Source of the DNA: Begonia masoniana
Taxonomy: Eukaryota > Streptophyta > Magnoliopsida > Cucurbitales > Begoniaceae
NCBI GenBank assembly: GCA_022432975.1
Contig: CM039503.1
Coordinates: 47,099,259 to 47,163,258, forward strand
Length of the DNA stretch: 64,000 bases
Direction of reading: 5' to 3'
Of this stretch, positions 20,858-32,703 are shown piece after piece. Under the pieces are notes generated by a model. It had not been told where the DNA came from and searched no databases. It worked only from the letters and a program-made list of their open reading frames with translations. The first letter of the stretch is position 1; the number at the start of each line of letters is the position of its first letter. The position numbers and the translations under genes were made by a program.

Positions 20858-23286
20858 AAGATAGGGGCCCGGGAAGACAAATTCCCATCGGGCTAGTTAG
20901 TGACTTCCTCCAAGTTCTCCATATGCATTCCTTCCAAGAATTATAGCTACAAGAGAAAAACACGTAATAAGTAGAGAGAAGATATAAAGTTTGGGACTTT
21001 GCCAATTTTTCTTTTGAATGTAACCCGAGGCATGTCATCCTCTCCGGGTGATTTGAGGATTTGACCTCAAATCTATTGGTTGACTTCTCCCCAAAATTGT
21101 CTCCTACGATTTCTTGTCTACCCTTTGAAGGCTCGAATTTGAATGCAACGAGGGTATGTTCTTTCGTTTGAAAATCTATCACCAAATGATACTGTAAATG
21201 GTAAGGGGGTTGGATGGTCTTACTAAAATTTTCTTTGTTAAGGGTGGTAGAATTGGATTCGAAAGTTACTTTGGAGGGCGATTGCTCAATGATGGGACGA
21301 AATTTTTCAAAGTAATCAAATCTGACATGTAGTGAGGTGGAAATGCTAAAGTCCTTTGACCAAAGAAATAATCCTTTTTCTCTTAAGTCTGCAAAGATAA
21401 AATTTCTAACCAATTGAACCTTAACTCTAGTTCTATGGTAGAATTTGTGGTAGCCAAATGGAATACGTGGGTTTGGTAATTCTCCCATTAATAAAATGGG
21501 GTGTTTGTGGAACACAAAGGAAGTAAAATTTCTATTTATTTGTTGGGCTTGATGGTGCAATGTGGGAAGGTAATAGTGAGGTCCAAAGCCATAAACAAAC
21601 CTCTTCCTAATTGAGGGGGATGGTAAGGAAATTTCTTCAAGTTTATTCCATAGGTATGGTTGGGAAGAAGGGTTTATTCCTTTAATATTCAGAAGGGAGT
21701 GTGGTAGACCAATGATCATATTAGAAATTCCAAAAATACTCTTTTCACTTAACTCTATCTTTTCTTGTTGCCATGTTGACTCTTCTTTCAAATGGCAAAG
21801 CATCTTTTCCTCTTCCACAATTTCTTCCCAAATGGGATTTGTTTTTAAGAAGGGTAAATTTGAGGGTTGAGAGGTGGGTGATTCATTATAAAGGGGATTA
21901 TGATGCCAAATGACTCCACTTGAATGAAGGTGCTCTTGGGTTGTTCCATCCAATTGGTAAGCATTACCATGCATGGGTGGTAAACCTTGTGGTAATTCTT
22001 CCTTTAATCGTTCATTTTCCTCTTCCTTCAAAATGTCTTCCTCCTTTTGATTTTCCATCTCAACAAGAGGAACTTCTTCGGAGTAATAATTGGCTCCTTC
22101 TAATAACTCTTCTTCCTCTTTACTTAAGCTCGGTGTTTTCTCTAAAATTTCTTGCAATTCTACATTACTTAAGACTTCTTCATTGAATTCATTCATCTTT
22201 TTGGGCATAATAGGTGGTGATCCAAGAATGGTTGATGAATTGGCAAGTATCCTTGAAATTTCTTGTACCCAATTTTCCAAAAGGTGGCCAGTAATTTTAA
22301 TTCCGTCAATAATTGGTTTGGAAGATAGAATTGGTGGTTGATTAATCCTAGTCCTTATCGCCCTTTTATCCCTTAAATTTCTTCCATGAGTGGAGGGATA
22401 TTCACGCCTATTTTGATTCTTAAATTTGGAGGAGATAGGGTAACATATAGGGTAATCTTCCTTAAAAATTTTGTTCCTAAAATTGGGCTCTTCCTTTTGT
22501 AGTTTTGGGCCAAATTCCTTCTCTAATATCCTCTTCATTATTGTCCAAGAAATCAAGTCTTCTTCCTTACTTCTTCTTAAATTTGCTACAAATCTTTCCC
22601 ACAAAGATTTAGCTTTCTTGGTTAAACTCTTAGAGGCTAAGTTAACTTTTGCCCTTTCACCATAATACTTATAATCAAATCTCTTTTCTAAGCTTTTAAC
22701 CCAAATAGAATATTCATCACTACCATAGAGACCACTAAATGGGATAATGTTTCCACAAAGATTTAGCTTTCTTGGTTAAACTCTTAGAGGCTAAGTTAAC
22801 TTTTGCCCTTTCACCATAATACTTATAATCAAATCTCTTTTCTAAGCTTTTAACCCAAATAGAATATTCATCACTACCATAGAGACCACTAAATGGGATA
22901 ATGTTTGGTTCTTGATTGTGTGCCCAATCCTCATCTTCCTATTCAAAATATCGGGATCTCCTTCTTTGGGGCTCATCTCATTCTTCTTCCTCTAAGGGTT
23001 GTGGAAAAGGATTTCTACGCCTAGGACGTTAAGAAATAACCCTAGAAGATGTCTCTCGTGAAGGATTTTGTTCTTGGGATTCTTTTCGAGGAGGATTGTT
23101 CAATAATGATTGGACTTGTTGGGCAAGGTTGTGAACTACGCTCGTTAAGGTATCGAGTTATCCTTGCATGCCTCCTTGAGCACTAGTCTCACCTTCGTGA
23201 CGTGTAGGTTCGGGAGAGAGAGTGACCCTCGCACGATTTGATTCTTTATGGGGTGTGTCACGTGCAAAGCCGCTCCTATTAGTCAT
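20853..23286 (-). pseudogene. Gag-like gene of non-autonomous LTR element E (broken)
   Basis: Minus strand from an ATG at 23286-23284 (MTNRSGFARDTPHKES). Four in-frame stops lie in the first 350 bases, several explicable as C-to-T changes. A gag-type region follows (YGSDEYSIWVKSLEKRFDYK, ASKSLTKKAKSLWERFVANL). A 154-bp tandem duplication (about 22597-22752 and 22753-22906) shifts the frame. Downstream, 583 codons remain open to 20853: an acidic Glu-rich stretch, then a conserved-looking region with VYGFGPHYYLP and VKVQLVRNFIFADL. No protease, reverse transcriptase or integrase motif is present. Elements with only a gag-like gene rely on enzymes from autonomous relatives. The long C-terminal domain is unfamiliar to me. 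Confidence 0.65.
22597..22906. repeat. 154-bp tandem duplication within the E gag-like gene
   Basis: Two virtually identical copies, the second starting at about 22753. Since 154 is not a multiple of 3, it breaks the gag frame. The lack of differences between copies suggests a recent event. Confidence 0.85.
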
Positions 23287-24702
23287 GTCTAAGTATTTTA
23301 ATTTTTAAATTTTAAGTTCTTAACTAAGTTGTTTTATCCCAAAAGTTAGTGAGGTGATTATCTTGATTAATTGTCTTAGGAAAAATTTTAGGTACTAAGG
23401 AATGTTTCCTAGGTAAGACAAAAGTAAAATAAGGATCATGCTCACAATTAATATTTAAAAATTGGTATTCAATAAACAACTTAGGTTTCAATATCACTTA
23501 GCAATAACTAGTTTTAGAAATAAAATTTTCAATTCGTGCAATTATCACAAGTCTAACCAATTTCAATCAAGTTATCGACTTTTAATTAGAATCACTCAAA
23601 ATAATAGTAATAGCAACTAAATAACTTCAAAAATAGCAACTAATACAATTAGATCAAGAATTTAATCATAGTTAATATGCTGAAATTTCAAGTTATATAG
23701 AGCAGAATTTTCTAAGTGCATAATATTCAATATAGCCGATTTTTAGCTAGAAAATTAATTATCCTTGTAAATCAAATTTTGTGCAATTAAATTACAGCAT
23801 TTAATAGATGAATTATAAGCTAAATCCAAGTGCAAACATTCAGCAAACTAACAAGGAAATACGAGAGGAACATACTCAAGAAACCGAATAAGCATTCAAC
23901 AAGTAGAATCCGATTTTTAAGTAAAAATTTAGAGCCGACTTTCATGCATCAAAATTTCAGAATTAATCTTTAGTTATTGGAACAACATTTAGATGCAAAA
24001 CATGGTTCAATTATAACCAAAAGATGCCAAGAAAAATTAGAGGAATAACATGCAAAATCGAGAAGAAAAGTAACATAAATGAACCGATCTTATAGCTCAA
24101 ACTTTAGGTCAATTTATGCATCATTTAATTCCGATTTTGAAACAAGTTAATAACACATATCTTAGATGAAATTTCGTGGCTCATTCATAGTAAAGTAGTA
24201 TAGAAAAATCAAGGCCAAAATAACCATGAAGCCGAGGCAAAAGTCTAACAAAATCCGAGGAGAATAACACTTCAACAACCGGTATTTAGAATTAGTTTTA
24301 GGCCGATTTTTAAGCACAAAAAATTCCAGAATTTTTATATAGTTAATGGACAATATCTAAGTGCTAAAACATGGCTCAAAACACAGCACATGGTATAGAA
24401 AAACGGAGGCAACAAAACAAGGGAAAAAATCGAGAATAAAGGAGATAAAACCGAAAAGAAAAATGAAGGATTTGAAATGCTCACCTTGGCCGATCTTCTA
24501 ACACATTGCATACAATATTTTTCAGAATATTTTAAGCATTTAAATGACAATAATAATGGCAGCAAGTAATAAAAATAAAATAGCACAAGTTAGCACAATA
24601 TTAGTAAGGAAAAATGTTAGAAAATAAAACGAACCGCTATCCCGATTTTGTGCCAATTTTTTACATTGTCATGGCAACTAAAACGCATCGTGGGAAGCCT
24701 TT
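23287..24702 (-). mobile_element. Untranslated leader of element E
   Basis: About 1.4 kb of AT-rich sequence between primer-binding site and gag-like ATG, with no domain-like frame. Its length suggests a large-leader (LARD-like) organisation. Similar text appears in the leader fragment at 25978-26843. Confidence 0.5.
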
Positions 24703-24716
24703 TGGCTCTGATACCA
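24703..24716 (-). other. Primer-binding site of element E
   Basis: Minus strand TGGTATCAGAGCCA, a perfect match to the tRNA-iMet primer site, 2 bases inside the 5' LTR. This fixes the orientation of E. Confidence 0.85.
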
Positions 24717-24718
24717 CT

Positions 24719-25798
24719 TGACACAAAATCCCTTAGAAAAGTGTTGTGTTCAAACCCACAAAATATTCAAGAAGAGTGCTCGGTTGTGTGGTAGTGTAAA
24801 TGGCCGAAAATATGGACTAAATATGATAATAAATGCAAAAGAAAAATGAGGAGAGTAGTGTGTGTGCTAGTGGCCGAATATATGGTGGATAATGAGGGCA
24901 AGAAAGATAAAAGAAAAATAAGAAAAGAGATGAAGAGAGGGTGTGTGAAATAGTGAAGATATGCAAGATGAAAATGAAGAGAAAAATGCAATAAAATAAA
25001 TGTGGAGTGTGTGAGTTTGATGGCCGAAAATTAAAGGGTGATGTGTGTGAAAATGTGATGGCAAGAAAGTAAAGGAAATACCCTCGGCAGACTCGTAGAG
25101 CGATCTTACAGTTTAAGCTCTCGAGTGAACAATTTTTCCATAGGAAAAACGACAACCGTAGGCCGGGATTTTCATCCTCAACTCCAACTCCCAATGGAGA
25201 AGGCGAGGGAATGAGTAAGAATTAACTTAGTAACCCAAGCTAAGTTAATAATGGAGGGCTACTCCACTTGGTTCAAAGAACCAAGGAAAACACCAAAGGA
25301 AACACGTTGGATATTAGGGAAATAGTAGTGTATTGATTTGGGCAAAAGTTGTAAAACATTCACCAATGCCATGCTTTTATAGAGATCCTAGGGTGGATTA
25401 GGGTTTTCATAAGGATGAATGAATGGTGGCCCTTGGATGAAAAAGGATGGATGGCCAAGATCAAGGCAAACAAGCACACATCCTAGGGAGGAGGTGAATA
25501 CTATGCCTAAATGGATCAATGGAAGGAATCTTGTCACATCATCAATCCATGTTGCCACTAACTCTTGTACCTGTAAAATGATACCTTTAAATGTGGGCTC
25601 TTCTTTGGACCATGGCTTCCTTTGGGCTTGATCTTGTGAAGGCCATTTTTCTTTGAATAATTGATTGAATTTCTTCAACCCATAATCCACCAACATACAT
25701 CTAACCCTAACCACACAATCTAATGCATGATGCAATTATATAATCCATACAATAAAGGCGAATGTATGCCAAATAAGTTCAAAAATAAAAAAATTACA
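24719..25798 (-). mobile_element. 5' LTR of element E, shared with a second truncated copy
   Basis: 1080 bp, TGACAC...ATTACA on the plus strand. On its outer side, 25799-25977 repeats the 3' end of an E-type internal region, which should not flank a normal 5' LTR. The LTR therefore sits between two internal regions, as in tandem elements formed by unequal recombination. Confidence 0.75.
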
Positions 25799-25977
25799 AA
25801 GATAGGGGCCCGAGAAGACAAATTTCCATCGGACTAGTTGGTGACTTCCTCCAAGTGCTCCATATGCATTCCTTCCAAGTATTATACCTACAAGAGAAAA
25901 ACAGGTAATAAGTAGAGAGAAGATATAAAGTTTGGGACTTTGCCCATTTTCCTTTTGAATGTAACCCGAGGCATGTC
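25799..25977 (-). mobile_element. Truncated internal end of a second E copy
   Basis: Matches 20858-21035 base for base with few changes and stops abruptly after GAGGCATGTCA, where unrelated sequence starts. No further part of this copy is in the window. Confidence 0.7.
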
Positions 25978-26843
25978 AGTTAGGTTTCCAAACCCATTTG
26001 GTTGCCCAAAACCGAGGCACCAAAATCGTGTTGTGTTGTTCTGCTTAATCGGTTTGGTGTTCTTCTTATTCGGCTTGCTATTTTTCTTATCATCCCTTTT
26101 TATTTTTCTTCCAAAAATCATTTGCAGAATGCTTTGTTAGTTGTCTGCAGATTTGAGCATGAGTTTTTAAAAAAATTTCCACCATTTTTGTGCTGCAAGT
26201 TTTCTTTCCTCTTTTGGTAGAACATTGGCCAATAAACTGTGTACTTGTTGTTTTCTTTCCTTTATGGTGTGGTGACTTGACTGTTATGTTTTTTTTATTA
26301 TTATTATTTCAGCACTTATGAATATGTTCTAACAGTTACAAATCTGAGCATGAAGAAATAGCTTTCCAATAACATCATTTTCGTGTTTGGGTTTACTGGT
26401 TTTCAAAAGTAAAAAAAATCAGAAACGATTTTGTGTGTTTTGTTTCGTTGTTTTAAAACCGATTTCCCGAACTAAAATGTTATCTTGTATTGTGTAGTTA
26501 TTCTTCCAGCATGAGTATAAACTTGTTGAAAGCGTGAGTATCAAAACTTACTTGTTGGAATCGTGATTTGAATCTGCTGTTTTAAAAGAAATCAGAAAAC
26601 CAAAAAACTTATTGCTGTTATCCCCTGTTCTTGCTGTACCAGTTGCTGTCTGTGCGTTTTCTCTGCATAACTTTTTCTCAGACATATTTATGTACCTGAT
26701 ATGATCAGTGCTTAAAGAAAACATATTATAATCGATTGTTGGTTGTTACATTGCAAGAAAACGAGCTTCTATTCTGTCTTGAGTGTTCAATTTGTGTTAC
26801 TTTGCTGCTGTTTTGGAACTTCAAATCCGAGCTTCATGTTTTT
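25978..26843 (+). mobile_element. Leader-like sequence of element G, left of element A
   Basis: T-rich, no reading frame of interest. Composition and motifs resemble the E leader. After the inferred inversion is undone it would join 32703-31939, forming the leader and gag start of one element. Assignment is inferred. Confidence 0.35.
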
Positions 26844-27701
26844 TGTAACACAAGGCATTTTTGCCATGTAATTATTCCTTAAGCTGTTGAAATGGAATTT
26901 ATTGGCCATTAATAAAATGCGTATTTTATTTGAAGTTTTATAATACCTACAGAAGAGAGGATTTTTGGAGAAAACGGAATCGAAGAATTTAAGTCACAAC
27001 TTAATTTGAAAACCAAATTATGTTCAACCAAAATAAAATTATTTGGTTAGAAATCAATGGAGGGGCTGTTTAGGTAAAGATTAGGGTTGGTGGGAGAAAG
27101 TCAATGGATGATTGACACATGGCTGACTTGTTGCAAAAGCCATGCCTTCTCTCTTCCCCCCCCCCTTCCTTCATTCTTTCTTTTCACTCCATCGTGAAAC
27201 ATCTTTCTGCCTTCTCTGTTTTCTCTCTTCCAAGCGACGGTGCCAAGTCTCCAAAACTTTGTTTCTCCTACTTACTTTTGTTTTCTTCAGCAAAAGGTAA
27301 TCATCTAACCTAGTTGACAAGTATGGACATGTTAAAAGTGAGTTTTGTTGGAGTTTAGGGTTAAGGTGTTTTGGAGAAAACTCACTGTTATTACGTGAAA
27401 ACACTTTGGTTTGTTTTCTAAAAGTCTGAATGGAGTTAGGAGCCTATCCTACATGTTATTAGTTAACATTTGCAGCTTGTTTAATTTTCGAACGTGCATG
27501 TACAAGTTTGTGCATTACCGAGACGATCAAGAGCATCAACTCTACAACAAACAGGTAAGTTCATATCTGTAGGTTGGCCCTTAAGGCCCTACATCAAGGA
27601 GATACTAGGAGTTACTTCTATCAGGTGTTCGGGTAGAAGGATTAGAGTTGTGTTCTGTGTTCCCTGCCATGTTTCCGTTTTAATTGTTGTTCTCTGCTGT
27701 T
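26844..27701 (+). mobile_element. Element A LTR, 5' part
   Basis: Begins TGTAACACAAGGCATTTTTG. It is the reverse complement of the start of the minus-strand LTR at 34928 and downward, through GCAGCTTG...AAACAG|GTAAGTTC (27474-27560) to CTCTGCTGTT. It stops exactly at the TRIM element T with TSD copy CTGTT (27697-27701). The remaining 3' part of this LTR is at 39550-41168 in inverted orientation. Five T (26839-26843) precede it, matching AAAAA before the other A LTR at 32704. Confidence 0.8.
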
Positions 27702-28078
27702 TGTGATGACCCGGATGTGTAAGTATGTGTACGATGGCTGCACGAACCGGAACCCGGACGGCGGTACGTCCGCGCGGGCGAACCGGAAGGTGACGGGTTG
27801 TAAGAAGGGGGTCGTCACAATCTCATATCGCTTGGGAAAATATGTGGAAATGAAACATATGTAAAGAGACCCTCCCAACATAGCAAGACGCGTTTTGGAG
27901 CACGATTGGCAACGGATCCCATAATAACTCCGAAGTTAAAAGTGCTTCGGCGAGAGCAATTCCAGGTTGGGTGACCTTCTAGGAAGTTCTCGCCAAACAA
28001 AGCTGTGAGGGGATGATATTGTGCTACGGCCCAATCCCCAGAGCGGACAATATCTTGCTGGGAAACGAGGTCGTTATA
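27702..28078 (+). mobile_element. TRIM element T, 5' LTR
   Basis: 377 bp, TGTGATGACCCGG...GGTCGTTATA. Followed directly by a tRNA-iMet primer-binding site. Its partner LTR (41169-41545) has the same length and is inverted. No coding capacity. Confidence 0.8.
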
Positions 28079-28119
28079 AATGGTATCAAAGCCTGTACCC
28101 AACCGGAAATGTGGTCTAT
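28079..28119 (+). other. TRIM T primer-binding site and first internal bases
   Basis: TGGTATCAAAGCC starts at 28081, three bases after the LTR. Only 41 bases remain before the S1 LTR. Together with the 35 bases at 41546-41580 the interior of T is about 76 bp, typical of terminal-repeat retrotransposons in miniature. Confidence 0.75.
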
Positions 28120-30164
28120 TGTAACGCCCCGAGTTTTCTGAACCCAGTTTGTTACTCGTAAACTCGGATATTACTAAAAAAAACTTGGACCGAAATTTAA
28201 ACTTCCTTCGAAATTCAAATTTTAACGTTTGATAAAACATGAAAACTTGCAGCGGAAATCTTTGAGAAAAATAGAGTTGAGCAAAACTATGTAACAGTGT
28301 TTGAATGATCACATAAAATATTAAGAAAATAATTCAACCGGAAGGGATGAAAGTTTAGGCTTGAAATACTTGAAATTTATGAAAGTCAAACACATCATCC
28401 GAAGAACGAAGTCAACCGGAAGGAACTGACGTAGAAAACAGAAGGCTTTTCCCTGATAACAAAACGACAAAGTTTCGACTACATCATCCGGTCACAAAAC
28501 GACAAAGTTTCGGCTACATCATCCGGTCACAAAACGACAAGATACATCCTACATCTACCGGTGACGTCGGCCGGATGATTTCCTCATCCGATCAACTTTA
28601 CTCTATATCCACCGGTGACGTCAGCCGGATGACTTCCTCATCCGATCGACTTTACTCTATATCCACCGGTGACGTCAGCCGGATGATTTCTTCATCCGAT
28701 CGACTTTACTCTATAACCACCGGCCGCAAAACGACAAAAGTCCTACTTATATCTTTCGATAGACGACAAAACAACAACTCAACTACTCCATGCTACGCAA
28801 ACACAACTCTAATTATAGAAATGAAATTACTCACATTACTGAAATCATTCAAATACCATTCTAACAAATGCATTACTTAAAACAATCCAGCAAGTGCCAT
28901 CGTCAAATCTCAGCAGAATACCATTATCAGAAAAATTCAAAACATTTTCAAAACATTGAAACAACTACTGTCATGAGGACTCAACCTATTCAAATCAAAA
29001 CGTTGTCAACTTCACCTTTACTCCAACAGACATCAGTTAAACTGCCTCATCAAATACCAGGTCCGTGGCATGAGTGTGCTCCCCCAACCAGCCTATCCTT
29101 CAATGAACTCAGAAGGCTCACCTGCTGTAACTTCTCCACCTACATCACAAAACTCATCTATTAGCCTAATGCTAAGTAAGTAAAGCAGTAATGGGATGAA
29201 ATGCTGAAACATAAATTCCTAAACATGCAATTTCTACTTTCTCATCTCAGTTGCATTCACATACGTTCATAAGCTGATCTGATTCCTCGGTTTCCTTGGG
29301 AAGTCGATCAATTTTCCCAAGGTCATACATCCTCTACTCGATTAAGGGGCAGATTAGTTCCCTTAATAGCTGAACTGATCCCTCTGTTCCCTTGGGAGTG
29401 GGATCAATTCTCCCAATGTCATACATCCTCTACTCGATTAAGGGGCGGATTAGTTCCCTTAATAGTTTGTCTGTCACATACAGTTCATACTTCACTATTC
29501 TTACATGGAAATTCATTTTCGTAATCTTTCAAAAACATGATGCGTGACATACAAAATCATTCTCAATATGCATAACCCTACTGTTTTGTGATGTAGCCCC
29601 GAAGGCACATGCATACTTTACTTACCTGGTCTCCTGGAAATCGTTCGGTTTCAACTACTCTGGAAACTCTGCTCACCTAGCGTCATAAGCAAAAATACCG
29701 ATTAGATCACCACTAACCTTATCCTAAATCGTTCTGAAACCTAAGGGGCTCGTTTGAAATCTCTAATCATCATACACTCTCGGCTCAATACTAAAATCGA
29801 ACTCAACTCACTCGCAGTATTATCAAAATACGCGCATTACACTATCTCTGCTATCTAGCCACTAAAATCTCGAGAAATAAAATGGAAAACTCACCTAGTT
29901 TGAGGAATGAGGATCGGAGAGGGAAATCGCCTGGAGCTCTGCTGTGCTTGAGCTGAATACCGAGAAGGAAAATGAGGGAAACAGTGGCGGCTAAACCTCA
30001 TTAAACCCTCCATTAAATACGTTATCCATTTATAAAATTGCTAATTACCCTTTTGTCCTTACATAGTTATTAACTAACCTAATCACTTTCTCCCTCAATT
30101 CTTCCATAAAATTAACACATTATAATTGACAATTAAATTTGGTTTAATAGAGCCGGGTGCTACA
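28120..30164 (-). mobile_element. S-family solo LTR, copy S1 (reverse)
   Basis: TGTAACGCCCCGAG...GGTGCTACA, 2045 bp, the reverse complement of 41581-43700 with modest divergence. It lies between TRIM T sequence on the left and a piece of the element B LTR on the right, two unrelated contexts. It carries three 54-bp repeats with TGACGTC at 28561-28720. There is no primer-binding site or internal domain next to it. Confidence 0.85.
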
Positions 30165-30621
30165 GAAGGCCCGATCGATCGGCCTTTAGTCCCAATCGAT
30201 CGGCGTCACATTTGAACCCCAACGTGATTTTTTAAAAATTGACTTTTCAAAACACGTTTTAACCCGACCTTTTACGATACCTTTTTAACGTATTTTACGA
30301 GCGATCTCCAAGTATTTTAAAGGATTTTAGGGACCCAAAAACCGAATCAACATTTTCTCGAAATATGGTCTTAACCTCGTTTTAGTGATTTAGACGTTGA
30401 CGAACTTACGGTTAAGTTAGAGCCCAAATGTCTAGATATGGATTGGAAGCCCGAGTCCGTTCTCTAATAAATAAACGAATGAAAAGGAAAGGAAACGAAA
30501 AATGCAAAGAAAGAAAAGAAAAAAATTTAAGTGAGAACGGGCGAGGTTAATACACATGTACGTATGTATGCACGCATGACACAGGTCGTGGCGGCACCGA
30601 CGTGGGGTCGGGGTCGTCACA
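30165..30621 (+). mobile_element. Element B LTR, end portion (inverted relative to B)
   Basis: The reverse complement of this piece matches 61031-61480 (GACGCCGATCGATTGGG, AATCACGTTGGGGTTC, the Lys-rich AAAGAAAAG run). Ends with CGTCACA followed by TCTCT (30622-30626), the inverted partner of AGAGA at 63699-63703. Begins with GAAGG, the inverted partner of CCTTC at 43701-43705. It should continue at 43706, where the rest of the same LTR is found. Confidence 0.8.
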
Positions 30622-31938
30622 TCTCTGGATTTTCTCCAGAGAGCTGTTTTCACGTTCTTTCCCCTACATAACCTAAAATCATCAAAGTCTATCTCTAATT
30701 CATCAAAACATCAATCTATTCATCAATATTCATCCATATATATTATAAACTAATTAAATCCTCAAAATACATCAAAAAAACATTTTGATTAACCTAACCA
30801 AATACATCCTAAAAAGAGTTTCTATACAATTCAATCCAAAACTCTTAACCTATAGCTCCCACAGGTCATGTTCGTATCGACTATGCCAGCACGCTCCCAC
30901 GAGCATCTTCTGTCAAACTGCAGGCTCGTCAGGTGGAGGGACATCTTCTTCACCTTGCTCGTAGTCACCTACACCATAAAGACACCTATGAGATAAAAAT
31001 CTCAGCAAGTTCTACGTAAATGCTATGCATGAACATGTGTATGCAGTTTTCATGAAAGTCGTCCATATCATTTCATTTAGTAGTACGTGTCAGTCTATGA
31101 TTATCGAAAACGCTCGACAGATGGATAGGGCACGTCAAGTGGTTAGACAGCCCACACCATCTGAAGGGAAGAAAACCTACTCACCACGGAACGCTAGGTC
31201 TGAACCTCATCCTCGATAACCCCATGCCATGGTTGTTTACTGTGATACTTTACTTGCCTTTACATGCATTTTCTTTTCATGAAACCGATGCGTAAATTCA
31301 TTTTCTTGCTGTTTTGAAACCATAATGCATGAGCAATTTAACATACAATAAAACATACATAACGAGTATACCATCAAACGTCACCAAGCTTAATCTATAA
31401 CAACGATCAAGCCTAAACTACCCAACCAAAGCAATTAAACAAACAAAACACCAACAAATCCTCAACACAAATTCTGACTTATGGTGTAGGCCAATTGGCC
31501 ACAGTAAATCACGAGAACTTACCTATTGTCCTTAGCAATCCAAGTACATCGCTTGAGCATTTTCATCTTAGGAGCTTTAAAGATGACTGAAATGTGGTCA
31601 ACTTTAAGGGAGGAGAGAAATTTCGTGAGAAGGAGGGGAGGGTTTCTTCTCGGCGATGAAAGAAGACAGAAGGAAGTATGAAAATGAAAGTGATTTCACG
31701 TAAGGAAGAGAAGAAGCAAGGAAAGCAGCTTCTTCCACAAGCTTTGCCACATGTCTCCTTTTTATTGGATTCTCCCCACTACCCTCTTTCCTTTCCTAGT
31801 TTGCCCCTCCATTTGTTTCCAACTAAGTGTTTTGCTTGGTTGAACTTTAGTTTGGTTTTTCCCTACAATTTCTTCAACATTTTTTTTTGTCCATTAATAT
31901 CGCACAAAAGTCATAATACAAAAATTCCGGATGTTACA
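30622..31938 (+). mobile_element. B-family LTR (B'), into which element B inserted
   Basis: Strong match to 44370-46010 and 62040-63698 (for example ACCTTGCTCGTAGTCACC, CTCGACAGATGGATAGGGC). Ends GGATGTTACA at 31938. Written on the plus strand in its present inverted position, its 5' start is at 31938 and it reads leftward. The other half should continue at 63704 beyond element B. Confidence 0.7.
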
Positions 31939-32703
31939 TATATGGTTAACTTCTTCACTATGACCATCTAATTGTCCTTGCATGCTAGACTCTCCTTCTT
32001 GAGGGATGTGAGTCTCGAGTTGGGGAATGTTCTTGTCCTGGTTCGATTCTTGAGTCATATCTTGGTTTGGCTCTCGGCTAATTCTACTTCTAGTCTTCAC
32101 TCATATGATTTCTAATGTTCTAGGAAGGAAAATTTTAATTAGGTTTAAGTTGATCTTAAGTATTAGGAAAGGTAAAGGTGGAACTAGAATTTCAATCCAA
32201 ATATTTTGGAACACATTTTTTAGGGCCTAAACGACGTTTATTGGGGACAAAATGTGATTGTCATAGGCATAGCAGTGACACCATTGTAGAGCTCTTCGAG
32301 AGCTTCGATTTGCCAGGTGGCACGTAAAACTCTAACACTGGTAGCCAAAGTTATGACTGTTTTAAAGGAGAAAAGTCAAATTCACTAACAATAAGTTTTA
32401 AATCCACTAATTGATGACAACCAATTCGTACATGCTCTTTAGCGTCTTAGTGAACTTGTTATATATTCCAAATTTACTCTGGATGCAATCAATTATCTTA
32501 TCAACAGAATGTTTTAATTGAAAATCTCATCCAAGCATATAGTGAAAGCAACACCAAAATAGGGGTTAGTTTAAGTTATGCACTTTACTTAGCTCCTACC
32601 CGTTTTGAGCAACGTTTACTTTACCTATGCAATTCAAATGTTAAAAGGTAAAAGTTTTCAGTAGATTGATACATTAAAGTAATAGCAAACAGAACATTAA
32701 AAA
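31939..32703 (-). pseudogene. Gag N-terminus and leader of a G/E-type element
   Basis: On the minus strand an ATG at 32100 opens MKTRSRISREPNQDM, later MQGQLDGHSEEVNHI, then runs into the B' LTR. The MQGQLD segment and position resemble the E gag start (GGMQG, LDTLTS), so this is the beginning of a related gag-like gene, cut by B'. Upstream (32101-32703) is untranslated leader up to element A. Identity with element G is inferred from the order after undoing the inversion. Confidence 0.45.
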
